Positions 18,513-27,358 of a DNA stretch of 64,000 nt are shown piece by piece (within the stretch, counting starts at the first letter, position 1; each line of letters begins with the position of its first letter). The stretch comes from Campylobacter showae (GTDB lineage: Bacteria > Campylobacterota > Campylobacteria > Campylobacterales > Campylobacteraceae): NCBI RefSeq assembly GCF_004803815.1, contig NZ_CP012544.1, positions 1,178,001 to 1,242,000 on the forward strand, written 5' to 3'. Position numbers and translations under genes: made by a program. The notes beneath the pieces were generated by a model. It did no database searches, was not told the DNA's origin, and worked only from the letters and a program-made list of their open reading frames with translations.

Positions 18513-19976
18513 ATGATAACTTGGATGCAAAAGCATAGAAAATACCTCGTCGTAACGATCTGGGTAAGCACGATAGCCTTCGTCGGAGCAGGCTTCGTCG
18601 GATGGGGAGCATACGATCTAAATGCGAGTAGAGCTAGCTCGGTAGCTAAGGTCGGACATCGAAATATAAGTATCCAAGAGTTTCAAAACAGATACGGTCA
18701 GCTTCACGCATACTATAGTCAGCTTTTTGACGGACAGCTAAGTGACGAAAATGCAAGCGAGCTAGGCATTGAAAATTTAGCTTTAGAGGCGTTAGTAAAC
18801 GATGCTATGCTTTTAAATTTCGCAGATGACTTGGGGCTTGGCGTAAATGACGAAGATATAGTCAAATACATTATTGCAGACCAAAATTTCCACTCAAACG
18901 GCAAATTTGATAAAGAGCTTTACAAAAATACTTTAAAAAGAGCTAGAACTACCGAAAGCGAATACGAAGAAAGCCTAAAAAACGTAATACTTTTAGATAA
19001 GCTAAGACATGCTCTAAATTTACCCGCAAATGCTCAAGATATAGATATGCTAACGGCTAGCTTTTTGATGCAGGATAAAATCTCCATTAAGGTCGTAGAG
19101 GCTAACGCAGACGAAATAAAAATAGATGAAGATGCGCTAAAAAAACTCTGGGAAGAGCATAAGAACGAATATAAAACCATGACCGAATTTAAGCTTGATA
19201 CCAAATTTATCCCAGCTATATCAAGCGATGCAAATACTAACGAGCTAACAGAATTTTACAACGAAAACAAAAACGAATATAAAGGTAGCGACGATAAGAT
19301 AAAAGAATTTGAAGCTGTTAAAGATGAAGTACTAAAAGACTACAATCTCAAACAAACTAAAAAAGTCGCCCTTGAAGAGTATCTAAAAATCAAGAAAGAC
19401 GAGAAGCAAGCAGATGTCTCGGTATCTACATTTGAAGATAATGCGAGCTTGCCGATGGATGAGCTAAAACTAGCAAAAAAGGGCGATACCCTAAAGCCGT
19501 TTGAATACGAAGACGGCTATATGATAGTGAAGGTAAAAGAGATCGTAGCGCCTAGAGTAATGAGTTTTGACGAGGCGAAAGAGCAAATTTTAGAACTTTA
19601 CAAAGAGCAAAAAACGAAAGAAATCGTAGAAGCAAAAGCAAAAGAGTTGCTTGAAAAAGGATTTCAAGGTACCGATATAGGATTTGTTAGTAGAGATACC
19701 GTGAAGGCCGAAGGTGGGTTAAGCGAGGGTGAGTTTAATATCTTCGTCAATCGCCTTTTTGAAAAGGGTGGCAAAAAAGGCTATGTTGTACTCGGCGATA
19801 AAGCCGTAGTTTACGAGATAACGGAACAGAAACTAACAAATAGCGAAAAAGAGAAAGAGTATAAAGAGATAATAACGCAAAATGTAGGCTTCTTGAAAAA
19901 TAACGAGCTCATTAGGGATTTAACAGCCATGTTGTCCAAGCGTTACCAAGTAACAAATTATTATACAAAAAAATAA
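18513..19976 (+). CDS. PpiD-like periplasmic folding factor (SurA/PpiD family)
   Basis: A 487-residue protein anchored by one helix at about 12-32 (LVVTIWVSTIAFVGAGFVGWGAY). The SurA_N-type chaperone segment follows (VGHRNISIQEFQNRYGQLHAYYSQLF). The rest is helix-rich and charged, with a poorly conserved parvulin-like centre (about 240-345). It should help newly exported proteins fold at the Sec translocon. Prolyl isomerase activity is doubtful from the sequence. It lies 13 bases before ftsA and probably shares its transcript; Cj0694 occupies the same place. Confidence 0.85.
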   Translation: MITWMQKHRKYLVVTIWVSTIAFVGAGFVGWGAYDLNASRASSVAKVGHRNISIQEFQNRYGQLHAYYSQLFDGQLSDENASELGIENLALEALVNDAMLLNFADDLGLGVNDEDIVKYIIADQNFHSNGKFDKELYKNTLKRARTTESEYEESLKNVILLDKLRHALNLPANAQDIDMLTASFLMQDKISIKVVEANADEIKIDEDALKKLWEEHKNEYKTMTEFKLDTKFIPAISSDANTNELTEFYNENKNEYKGSDDKIKEFEAVKDEVLKDYNLKQTKKVALEEYLKIKKDEKQADVSVSTFEDNASLPMDELKLAKKGDTLKPFEYEDGYMIVKVKEIVAPRVMSFDEAKEQILELYKEQKTKEIVEAKAKELLEKGFQGTDIGFVSRDTVKAEGGLSEGEFNIFVNRLFEKGGKKGYVVLGDKAVVYEITEQKLTNSEKEKEYKEIITQNVGFLKNNELIRDLTAMLSKRYQVTNYYTKK

Positions 19977-19989
19977 GAAGGCATCTGTT

Positions 19990-21420
19990 TTGAGTACTAA
20001 AATTTTAGGTATTGACGTAGGCTCTGTTCAAATTTGCGCTGTGATAGGCCAGCACGATGAAACAGGACTTAAAATAATCGGAATAGGAACTGCAAAAACT
20101 CAGGGTATAAAAAAGGGCGTAATAACAAATATCGAGCTCGCATCAAAATCAATAAAAAGCGCTTTAATAGACGCTCAAAGAGTGGCGGGCACAAGATACG
20201 AAAAAGTAGTGGTTTCAATCTCGGGAGCCTATACAAAAAGCGTTGACAGTAACGGCGTGGTAAACGTTCCCACGTATGAAATAGGCATAAAAGAGATACA
20301 ACGCTCGATGTCTGAGTCTGAGCGAAGAGCGCAGATACATAGCGACTACGAGAAGCTACATATACTTCCTTATAATTTTAAAGTAGACGATCAAGAGCAT
20401 ATAGAAGATCCTTTGGGTATGAACGGTAGCAGGCTTGAGGTGCAAACGCACATCATAATGGCGCAAAAATCATCTCTTAGTAACCTAAGAAAAGCGTTAA
20501 ATTTGGCTGGAGTCGAGCCTGATAATATCGTACTTTCCAGCTACGCTTCGGCTATCGCGACGCTAAATCAAGATGAAAAAGATTTGGGTGTAGCATTTAT
20601 AGATATGGGTGGCGCAACTTGCAATATGATAATTCACTCTGGAAATTCGATAAGATATAACGAATTTTTAGGCATAGGTTCGTCAAATATAACCAATGAT
20701 CTATCAGCAGCGCTTCATACGCCTATTTTAAAAGCTGAAGATATAAAATTAAATTACGGAATTTTGCTAAATAATGCCAACGAACTAGTTGAGATCCCGC
20801 CTATTAACGAAGATGGCAAGGTTCAGGAAGTATCTCTTGACGTTATTTCAAACGTCATATATGCAAGAGCCGAAGAGACGCTAATGATACTTGCAAAAAT
20901 GCTCGAAGATAGCGGATATAAAAATTCAATAGCCGCAGGCGTAGTTCTTACCGGCGGCATGACTAAACTTGAAGGCATCAGAGAGCTTGCTATAGCAGTA
21001 TTTGATAATATGCCGGTGCGAATAGCAAGACCAAAGGAAATGGAAGGGCTATATGAAATTTTAAGAGATCCGGCAAATTCTTGTGCGATCGGACTTTGTA
21101 TGTACGGTGCAGGCTACTTTACGCCTTATGAAATCGACTCTGAAAAGAAAATGCGATATAAAGACGAGATTGTAGTAAAAAATAAGATTTTAAAAGATAT
21201 AGTCTACGACAATGGAGTAAAAATCGAAGATAAAAAAAATATCGAAGAAGTCGATAATAAAATCTTTAGAGGAAGTACTCTAGATGATAACTATATAGAT
21301 GATTTAAGAATCGATGACGACAGAACTTTACAAGACGAACTAAATGAAGATTTAAATAAAAAAGAAAAAAAACCAAATATTTTTTCTGTGATTTGGAATA
21401 AAATAACACAACTATTTTAA
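19990..21420 (+). CDS. ftsA: Cell division protein FtsA
   Basis: An actin-like ATPase of 476 residues that ties FtsZ filaments to the membrane. It has phosphate-1 ILGIDVGSVQICAVIG, phosphate-2 AFIDMGGATCNMII (about 200), and the adenosine motif VVLTGGMTKLEGI (about 319). The C-terminus IFSVIWNKITQLF is a typical membrane-targeting amphipathic helix, following an acidic, repetitive linker (about 400-465) that is longer than usual. The start is TTG with AGAAGG seven bases upstream. ftsZ follows 18 bases after the stop. Confidence 0.96.
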   Translation: MSTKILGIDVGSVQICAVIGQHDETGLKIIGIGTAKTQGIKKGVITNIELASKSIKSALIDAQRVAGTRYEKVVVSISGAYTKSVDSNGVVNVPTYEIGIKEIQRSMSESERRAQIHSDYEKLHILPYNFKVDDQEHIEDPLGMNGSRLEVQTHIIMAQKSSLSNLRKALNLAGVEPDNIVLSSYASAIATLNQDEKDLGVAFIDMGGATCNMIIHSGNSIRYNEFLGIGSSNITNDLSAALHTPILKAEDIKLNYGILLNNANELVEIPPINEDGKVQEVSLDVISNVIYARAEETLMILAKMLEDSGYKNSIAAGVVLTGGMTKLEGIRELAIAVFDNMPVRIARPKEMEGLYEILRDPANSCAIGLCMYGAGYFTPYEIDSEKKMRYKDEIVVKNKILKDIVYDNGVKIEDKKNIEEVDNKIFRGSTLDDNYIDDLRIDDDRTLQDELNEDLNKKEKKPNIFSVIWNKITQLF

Positions 21421-21438
21421 AAGGAGATTGGATCAACT

Positions 21439-22593
21439 ATGGGTAACTTTATGGTAGAAGAGAAAAAGCCTTCATACGGCGCAAAGATAAAAGTAGTAGG
21501 CGTAGGCGGTGGTGGTGGAAATATGATAAATCATATTATTAGAGAAAAAGGCGATGAAATGGATATCGATCTAATAGTTGCCAATACCGATGTAAAAGCA
21601 CTTGATAGCTCTTTGGCCTTTACAAAACTGCAGCTTGGAGAAAAGATCACAAAAGGTCTTGGTGCTGGTATGAATCCGGACGTAGGAACTAAAGCCGCCC
21701 AGGAAAGTTACGAAGAGATCAAATCTACACTTGAGTACTCAGATATCGTATTTATAGCATCAGGTCTAGGAGGCGGTACCGGTACAGGCGCAGCTCCGGT
21801 AGTAGCACAGGCAGCTAAAGAAATTGGTGCTTTAACTATCTCAGTTGTTACGATGCCGTTTGATTTTGAGGGTAAAAAGCGCTACAATCTAGCCCTAAAA
21901 GGTCTTAACGAGCTAAAAAAAGAGTCCGACTCTATAGTTGTGATACCAAACCAAAGACTAAAATCCCTGATAGACAAAAAAGCTGGTATAAAAGAAAGTT
22001 TTAAAATAGTTGATAACGTTTTAGCTCGAGCCGTCAGCGGTATGTGTACCATAGTTCTTGATTCGGGAAATAGCGATATAAATTCTGACTTTGCCGACGT
22101 CAAAAAAGTCATGGAACACCGTGGTATGGCGCTACTTGGTATAGGCGAATCAGAAGGTGAAGGCGCAGCCCAGGAAGCAATAAAAAATGCAATACAATCT
22201 CCATTGCTAAGCGACATTACCATAAACGGCGCAGTGGGCGTTCTGGTACACTTCAAATATCACCCAGACTCTCCTTTCAATGATATAGAGGAAGCTATGT
22301 GCTTAGTACAAAATGCTGTCGATGATGATGCAGATATTATATTCGGTACCACAAGCGACGAAAGTTTTGAAAATAACAAAATTCAAGTTACTATAATAGC
22401 CACCGGCTTTAGAGATAAAGAGGAAGAAAGGCCTACACCTGTAGCCTCTACACCAGATGCTGCATTTAAAAAGTCAAGAAATCCGATTTTAGATGAAAGA
22501 ATCAGCAGACTAAAGGTTAGTGGCGGATACAATAGCGAAGAAGTAACTAATATGCTAGAAACGCCATCGTATATCAGAAACCAAATGGATTAA
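21439..22593 (+). CDS. ftsZ: Cell division protein FtsZ
   Basis: The tubulin-like GTPase that forms the Z ring, 384 residues. The signature GGGTGTGAAP lies at about 111-120, preceded by KVVGVGGGGGNMINH and followed by PFDFEGKKR (T5) and NSDINSDFADV (T7 loop). The conserved tail ETPSYIRNQMD is the FtsA-binding peptide. AAAGGAGATTGG precedes the start. It is the last gene of the ppiD-ftsA-ftsZ unit and is followed by a strong terminator. Confidence 0.98.
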   Translation: MGNFMVEEKKPSYGAKIKVVGVGGGGGNMINHIIREKGDEMDIDLIVANTDVKALDSSLAFTKLQLGEKITKGLGAGMNPDVGTKAAQESYEEIKSTLEYSDIVFIASGLGGGTGTGAAPVVAQAAKEIGALTISVVTMPFDFEGKKRYNLALKGLNELKKESDSIVVIPNQRLKSLIDKKAGIKESFKIVDNVLARAVSGMCTIVLDSGNSDINSDFADVKKVMEHRGMALLGIGESEGEGAAQEAIKNAIQSPLLSDITINGAVGVLVHFKYHPDSPFNDIEEAMCLVQNAVDDDADIIFGTTSDESFENNKIQVTIIATGFRDKEEERPTPVASTPDAAFKKSRNPILDERISRLKVSGGYNSEEVTNMLETPSYIRNQMD

Positions 22594-22598
22594 TGAAT

Positions 22599-22620
22599 AA
22601 GGATTGGTCTTCCAATCCTT
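22599..22620 (+). terminator. Rho-independent terminator after ftsZ
   Basis: AAGGATTGG (22599-22607), loop TCTT, CCAATCCTT (22612-22620): nine perfect base pairs, six bases beyond the ftsZ stop. The following sequence is TAAAATTT. Confidence 0.85.
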
Positions 22621-22884
22621 TAAAATTTAAAGCACAATAATCAGGTGGTAAGTTAAATTTTATATTATTCTAAATTTGGCTAAAAATTAAGTTGCAAGTA
22701 ATAAATTGATTTTTTAACAAATTATACTATATTTCGTTAGTCACAATATATTCAGGGTATTCTTATTTTACAATAAAATTATTCCACTAAAAATAATTTC
22801 AAAAACATAGTTTTTAGATTTTATACTGTCTCAAAAACACTATACCAAAAGCAAACTCAACCTAGCGAGTGCGACGTATCGCGT

Positions 22885-23817
22885 ATGCCAAACGTACTCG
22901 GCAGCCTCGCTTCGGTGTCGCCGCAAACGTATGAGTGTGATGTATCACTATCTAACGTAAATTTAAATAAAGCATGCGATACCGCAAGCGGCGCCGAATT
23001 TAATGCAGGCGTATTCAAGCCAGAAGCGAGCGAAAATTTTAAAGCGTGCGCGGCCGAACACGGCTCTAAATTTAACTCAAACGAATCCGACTCCGATAAA
23101 TCACAAAAAGCGCCGAACGATGAAATTTGCTTTGACGGCGAGAAATTTAGGCTCAAAAGATACTGCAGACAGCGCGTGTATCACATAAGCTTTCCGCGCG
23201 GCTATTTCGGCGCACCATATGCAACGCATCTGGCGAAGCACCATCCGACCTGGCGGTTTGAGAGTGGCGAGGCAGGATATAAGCTCGGCGGGGTCTTGGA
23301 CGAGGTGGACGGCGATGTGCAAAATCCGCTATTTCATCTTATCACGCTTGATCCGCTGCCCCGCGACTTGCCCGTGCGATCGCTGCCGCGCCTAATCCTC
23401 GCCGCTCACGTTAGAGAGGTAAACGAAGGCGAGATAGTCTTTTACGAGCACGACGCGCAGGGTATGCCGTGGCGTATCGGAAATAGGACGCAGGTCGAAT
23501 ACGCCTTTGACGAACCGATAAAGGAGTGCGAAGTAGCACTGGCGCCTACGCCGGCGCGCTGGGCGGCTCAGGACTGGGGGATGTCAAACAGCAGGCAAAA
23601 CCTCGCGCGCATCGGCGGCGAGCCTTCGTGGATACAGGGCGCCTTGGTGCCGACGTGCCCGATATGCGGCGAAAAGATGGAGTTTTTGATGCAGCTTGAT
23701 AGCGAGCTTCCAAGCTGCGAGCAAGGCGGCGAGGTGATGTTCGGTAGCGGCGGGATTTTATACGTGTTTTGGTGTGAGCAGACGCGGGTGAGCGGGTTTT
23801 TTATGCAGTGTACGTGA
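22885..23817 (+). CDS. Hypothetical protein with a low-complexity N-terminus
   Basis: A 310-residue open frame. Residues 1-75 are low complexity and rich in Ser, Ala, Asn and Cys, with ECDVS repeated in and just before the frame; from about residue 76 (DEICFDGEKFRLKRYCRQRVYHISFPRG) it looks like a folded protein. Near the end are CPICGEKMEFLMQLDSE and GGILYVFWCEQTRVSGFF, reminiscent of DUF1963/YwqG-type proteins. The annotated ATG has no ribosome site, and the frame stays open back to 22810 without another start, so the 5' end may be rearranged. No membrane segment is seen. The family assignment is a guess. Confidence 0.55.
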   Translation: MPNVLGSLASVSPQTYECDVSLSNVNLNKACDTASGAEFNAGVFKPEASENFKACAAEHGSKFNSNESDSDKSQKAPNDEICFDGEKFRLKRYCRQRVYHISFPRGYFGAPYATHLAKHHPTWRFESGEAGYKLGGVLDEVDGDVQNPLFHLITLDPLPRDLPVRSLPRLILAAHVREVNEGEIVFYEHDAQGMPWRIGNRTQVEYAFDEPIKECEVALAPTPARWAAQDWGMSNSRQNLARIGGEPSWIQGALVPTCPICGEKMEFLMQLDSELPSCEQGGEVMFGSGGILYVFWCEQTRVSGFFMQCT

Positions 23818-23841
23818 GTAAAATTTAAGAAAAATGCGCAA

Positions 23842-24045
23842 ATGGACGGACGGATGATCACGGCGAAAATAAAAAGAAGGGGCAATATCTGGTATTTTGA
23901 CGATTATTTTAAGTCGCTTCACAAGAATGAAAACGAAATAGAAAGCCTATTAGGAGGTTTGTCTTGGATCCGAAAAAGGTATCTGTTTAATACGAAAGAA
24001 ACTCTTCACGACGCCGTTTTGACTGAATTTAATTTGGCATTTTAA
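23842..24045 (+). CDS. Small hypothetical protein
   Basis: A 67-residue frame (MDGRMITAKIKRRGNIWYFDDYFKS at the start) that follows the preceding gene after 24 bases. An internal ATG at residue 5 could also serve. It is basic at the N-terminus and has LLGGLSWIRKRYLF in the middle. There is no good ribosome site and no recognised family. It borders a decayed region, so it may be a gene fragment. Confidence 0.4.
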   Translation: MDGRMITAKIKRRGNIWYFDDYFKSLHKNENEIESLLGGLSWIRKRYLFNTKETLHDAVLTEFNLAF

Positions 24046-24065
24046 AAAATGAAGATAGACTGACG

Positions 24066-24227
24066 ATGAAATTTTTATCGCCATATCAAGATAGAAATTT
24101 TAAATTTGTTTTCAAAAACGCCCTAGCCGTCCGCTTCAAAACGGACGACAAGAGCTTTAAAAATAAAGATCTGATAGTTCATCAATTTTCGCTAAAGCAT
24201 AGGTTTGCGAGTGGACAACGGTTTTAA
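24066..24227 (+). CDS. Possible small protein or gene fragment
   Basis: A 53-residue frame starting MKFLSPYQDRNFKFVFKN and ending FASGQRF, 20 bases after the previous small gene. Composition is plausible for a protein (aromatic, basic), but there is no clear ribosome site and what follows is riddled with stops, so it may be the head of a decayed gene. Confidence 0.3.
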   Translation: MKFLSPYQDRNFKFVFKNALAVRFKTDDKSFKNKDLIVHQFSLKHRFASGQRF

Positions 24228-24927
24228 AATTTGAGATCTAACGAGTGCTTAAGCAAATAAAAATGACATAGGCAAACCTTTGCAAATATATTATGAGTCA
24301 AAAAATATTGAACATTTTACACGCTATTAAGCGAGCTAAATTTTGGCTAAGCTATGACGGCAACGAGAAGCTTAAATCACTCGCAATAAGGACGATTCAA
24401 AGCGATCACAACAAAAGATTACGCCTATATACAATCATCAAGTGAGAGCAAATTTAGTAAAATAACAGAACTATTTAAGATATCCGTGCGGCAATAGAAA
24501 TTTGTCATTAAAGGATATCTTTAGAAGTGGCTAGGGTTGTCGTCGCGCTAGCAAAGACAAGAAAAGCAGATGATTTGAATAAGCACTAGCGACATATTTT
24601 AAAATCGATCTCAACTGCGATAGAATTTGCGTAAGTTTAGACTAACGACTATAACGAGTTTTTCGCTCGCATAATATTCCATACATTATAAGTCTGATTC
24701 TTACGCAGCCGGTCAAATTTGCGCTACATGATACCACTATCCATTTGGGGTAAAAATTAGGATCGGAGGCAAAGGCAACACCATCTAACTCATCATTCGT
24801 ATTTAGGCACTGGGGCGAGCTTGTCTAGACAAGACAATCGCGCCCCGAACAAGCTTATAAACAGATTAAAACCGAGGTCAAATTTTGCCGAGCTGTCGGC
24901 TAAATTTGACCTCGCCTAACGCCAAAA
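24228..24927. other. Decayed sequence, no intact gene
   Basis: Short coding-like pieces in the plus direction (YDGNEKLKSLAIRTIQSDHN near 24355, EVARVVVALAKTRKADDLNK near 24526, HILKSISTAIEFA near 24593) are separated by stops and shifts. A hairpin GGGGCG/CGCCCC (24812-24846) has no U run. This looks like the remains of one or two genes. Confidence 0.45.
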
Positions 24928-25221
24928 TCACGCTCCTAGCGCCGCCCTCACCTCGTCGCTCGCCATCTCGATACTCCATGCAGGCTCCCACACGAGGTCT
25001 ATCTCGCACTCTTTTACGCCGTCGACATTCAGCACCGCCGTCTCGACCCAGCTTAGTATCATCTCGTGCAGCGGGCATGAGCGCGTAGATAGCGTCATCG
25101 TGACCTTTGCCTTGCCGTTCTCGTCGCAAGCCGCGTCGTAAATGAGCCCCAAGGATACGATATCAAAGCCCACCTCGGGATCGACGATGTTTGAGAGCGC
25201 GGCGTAGATTTTTTCTTTCAT
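24928..25221 (-). CDS. DUF59/MIP18-family Fe-S cluster assembly factor
   Basis: A 97-residue protein of the SufT/PaaD/MIP18 type. Diagnostic parts are NIVDPEVGFDIVSLGLIYD, VTMTLSTRSCPLHEMIL with the reactive Cys, and the C-terminal VWEPAWSIEMASDEVR. Family members help mature Fe-S proteins. Its ATG overlaps the stop of the membrane-protein gene (25218-25221), so it is translated with it, suggesting that its client sits in that pathway. Confidence 0.9.
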   Translation of the reverse strand: MKEKIYAALSNIVDPEVGFDIVSLGLIYDAACDENGKAKVTMTLSTRSCPLHEMILSWVETAVLNVDGVKECEIDLVWEPAWSIEMASDEVRAALGA

Positions 25222-26420
25222 TTTTCTTCCTTTATTCCAAATTTCGTAAATTTAAAAACATTTATCATATTTATCGCGACCAAAACGATGCTAACGAGCA
25301 GGCTAGCCACGCCGCAGTGCGCGAGCGATTTTATCTCCAGCCAGACTCCAAGCTCGTAGAGCGCGAGTCCAAGAGCATTAAAACCGATGCCGATATATGC
25401 GGGCTTTTTGAGGATCATCTGATCTAACAGCGGCACTTTTGTCTTGCCCACAAAGGGCGCTACATAGTGGTACCAAATGAGAAACGGCGCAATCTTATAA
25501 AGATGAGCCGCGATAAATGCAAATAAAAAGCCGTAAATCAGCATAAACACCGCCATATCATATCTATCCGCCGCGATAAAAACACAAAACAGCACGAAGG
25601 CCGCGAGCGAAAGAGCGATATTGACATTCCAGTAATCATACGCCTTGCGAACGCGCTTTTTTAGGATGTGCAGCGCCTCAGCGACAAAGCAAACGATCGC
25701 CGCCCCAAAGGCAAAGTACGCGTAAATTTCGCTAAAAAAGAGCAAAACGCCAGCCAAAATATAAAATCCGAAGGCAAATTTGCTAAGAGTAAATTTTAGA
25801 TCGTGCGCGAGAGCAAACATCGGCAGCAGCACGGTTGCTACGCCGACGATGATGAAAAAAATAAACCCGAGCACGAAATAGACGTGAAATTTAAGCGCGA
25901 ACATAAAATCCATCGGCAAAGTGCCCGAAAGTATCATCAAAAGACAAAATCCAAGCGAGATGCCCGCAAGCAAAAATATCGCCGAAACAAAGAGCATAAA
26001 CGCTGCGAAGCTCTTTTTTTCATTATCCATAAAGCTAACGATATAGGTCGTGCCGAAAAATAGTAGCGCCAGAAAAAGCGCCATGCCGCCGCCGTGTATA
26101 AAGCCCGTTTTGCCGCTGATCATCCCGTAGCTCATCGACGCTACGCCCGCGCAGTAAAGGGCTAAATTTACCACTGCGCCCTTGATCGTTGAAAACGGCT
26201 TTTCTAAAATCACCGAAGTGAGCTGATAAAGCGCGCCGATGATGATGCTCATAACAAATCCGACGAAAAACACGTGTAAAAAACCCGCCGTCTCAAGCCC
26301 CGCGATCGTCTCAAAATCTGCCGCAAAAAAGGCGGGAATGCTCGCGATCAAGAAGCAAATGCCCGCGATAAAATAACCGCCCACTAGTTTAAAAGGCGGC
26401 GCAAAGGTGTTTAAAAGCAT
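25218..26420 (-). CDS. NnrS-like multi-spanning membrane protein
   Basis: A 400-residue protein of about 12 membrane helices, with His residues inside or next to helices (AGFLHVFFVGFVMS, FIHGGGMALF, FKFHVYFVLG, FLIWYHYVAPF). This layout resembles NnrS and the heme-copper-oxidase-like proteins linked to nitric-oxide or respiratory stress. It lies between a DUF2249 gene (8 bases upstream) and a DUF59 gene (overlapping downstream), a grouping seen with denitrification and cytochrome functions. The specific NnrS name is tentative; heme or copper binding is inference. Confidence 0.6.
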   Translation of the reverse strand: MLLNTFAPPFKLVGGYFIAGICFLIASIPAFFAADFETIAGLETAGFLHVFFVGFVMSIIIGALYQLTSVILEKPFSTIKGAVVNLALYCAGVASMSYGMISGKTGFIHGGGMALFLALLFFGTTYIVSFMDNEKKSFAAFMLFVSAIFLLAGISLGFCLLMILSGTLPMDFMFALKFHVYFVLGFIFFIIVGVATVLLPMFALAHDLKFTLSKFAFGFYILAGVLLFFSEIYAYFAFGAAIVCFVAEALHILKKRVRKAYDYWNVNIALSLAAFVLFCVFIAADRYDMAVFMLIYGFLFAFIAAHLYKIAPFLIWYHYVAPFVGKTKVPLLDQMILKKPAYIGIGFNALGLALYELGVWLEIKSLAHCGVASLLVSIVLVAINMINVFKFTKFGIKEEK

Positions 26421-26428
26421 AGCTTATC

Positions 26429-26767
26429 TCAGTGGCAAAGGCTTGTATCTACGTTCTTGACGTCCGCGCCCTGCTTTAGGCTAAAGGTCATCTTAACCTC
26501 CCCGCCCTCCAGATCCTCGCGCTCTACGTCAAACTGCTCCTGGATTTTAGGTATCAGTCCGGCTGGAAATTTATGATTTACCATCACGATTTTGGTGTTT
26601 TGATTTGCAAATTTGATCGCCACCAGCGCATTTACCATAGGCTCGGGCGGCACGCACGGACGGCTGTCAAAGCCGACGAAATCCACGCCGCCTTCGCTAT
26701 ATCTATAAAACGGCACCGTCGCACCCTCGGCGTTAAACTGCTCGGCGTTTTTGAAAAAATCGCTCAT
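26429..26767 (-). CDS. DUF2249-like protein
   Basis: A 112-residue soluble protein. The core VGFDSRPCVPPEPMVNALVAI, then TKIVMVNHKFPAGLIPKIQEQFDVE, follows the DUF2249 pattern (short motif with Arg-Pro, a proline-rich turn, then a strand with His and Pro). DUF2249 proteins often accompany nitric-oxide and hemerythrin-like proteins and may bind a metal through the Cys and His. The C-terminus adds DTSLCH, another possible ligand pair. It is first in the three-gene DUF2249 / NnrS-like / DUF59 unit. Confidence 0.65.
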   Translation of the reverse strand: MSDFFKNAEQFNAEGATVPFYRYSEGGVDFVGFDSRPCVPPEPMVNALVAIKFANQNTKIVMVNHKFPAGLIPKIQEQFDVEREDLEGGEVKMTFSLKQGADVKNVDTSLCH

Positions 26768-26930
26768 TTTTTTATCCTTGTTTTAAATTTGGAGAATTAT
26801 ACTCTTATTTTGCGCGCGGGCGTCTTGACCTTGCTTAAGGGATTAAATTTGAATTTGACGGCCGCGGCATCAAATTTGAGCGACAAAACCCGAGCGTTGA
26901 TGATGTGAAATTTGAGATGGGATAAAATTT

Positions 26931-26951
26931 GGCGGCGTAAATTTGACCGCC
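26931..26951 (-). terminator. Possible terminator after the small secreted peptide
   Basis: GGCGG and CCGCC pair around an AT loop 22 bases beyond the stop at 26974; on the minus strand AAATTTTAT follows. The stem is short (5-6 base pairs). Confidence 0.4.
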
Positions 26952-26973
26952 GATTAAAACATAAAGTAGCCGC

Positions 26974-27159
26974 CTAGCAGTACTGCTTGTAGCCTTTTTT
27001 GCAGAGCTGTTTTTTGCCCTCTTGTTTTAGGATTTCGTTTTTACTCTCGCCGTTATAGGTAGCGTTTTGATCGCTGCCGCCGACCTTTTCGCCGTTTACG
27101 TAGATATTAGCCGCATAAAGCCCAGCCAGAAATACCAAGAAAATCAAAATTTGCTTCAT
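26974..27159 (-). CDS. Small exported peptide with a C-terminal Cys pair
   Basis: A 61-residue protein with a clear signal peptide (MKQILIFLVFLAGLYAAN); the mature part is about 44 residues, hydrophilic, and ends CKKGYKQYC, with two cysteines eight apart that could form a disulfide. ANIYVNGEKVGGS after the signal looks like a beta strand. AAGG lies upstream of the ATG. It stands alone between purH and the DUF2249 gene. Function unknown. Confidence 0.65.
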   Translation of the reverse strand: MKQILIFLVFLAGLYAANIYVNGEKVGGSDQNATYNGESKNEILKQEGKKQLCKKGYKQYC

Positions 27160-27358
27160 ATATACCTTTCAATTAAATTTAATCTACAAAACTCAAGCAA
27201 ATCGCAGTCCAAATTTAAAGGCCGGTAAGTCAAATTTGAGAAATTTTAGCAGATTACAAGCAAGGCGTGGCAAAAGCGCCGTCCGCCCTGCTGAGTAAAT
27301 AAAAGTGGCAAAACGACGAAGTAAAATTTACGCCGCCTCGCCGTTAAACGATCAAATT

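Noticed and set aside
24812-24846. GGGGCG/CGCCCC hairpin as a terminator
   Set aside because: No U run on either strand and no gene ends close by on the plus strand; perhaps only a chance fold.
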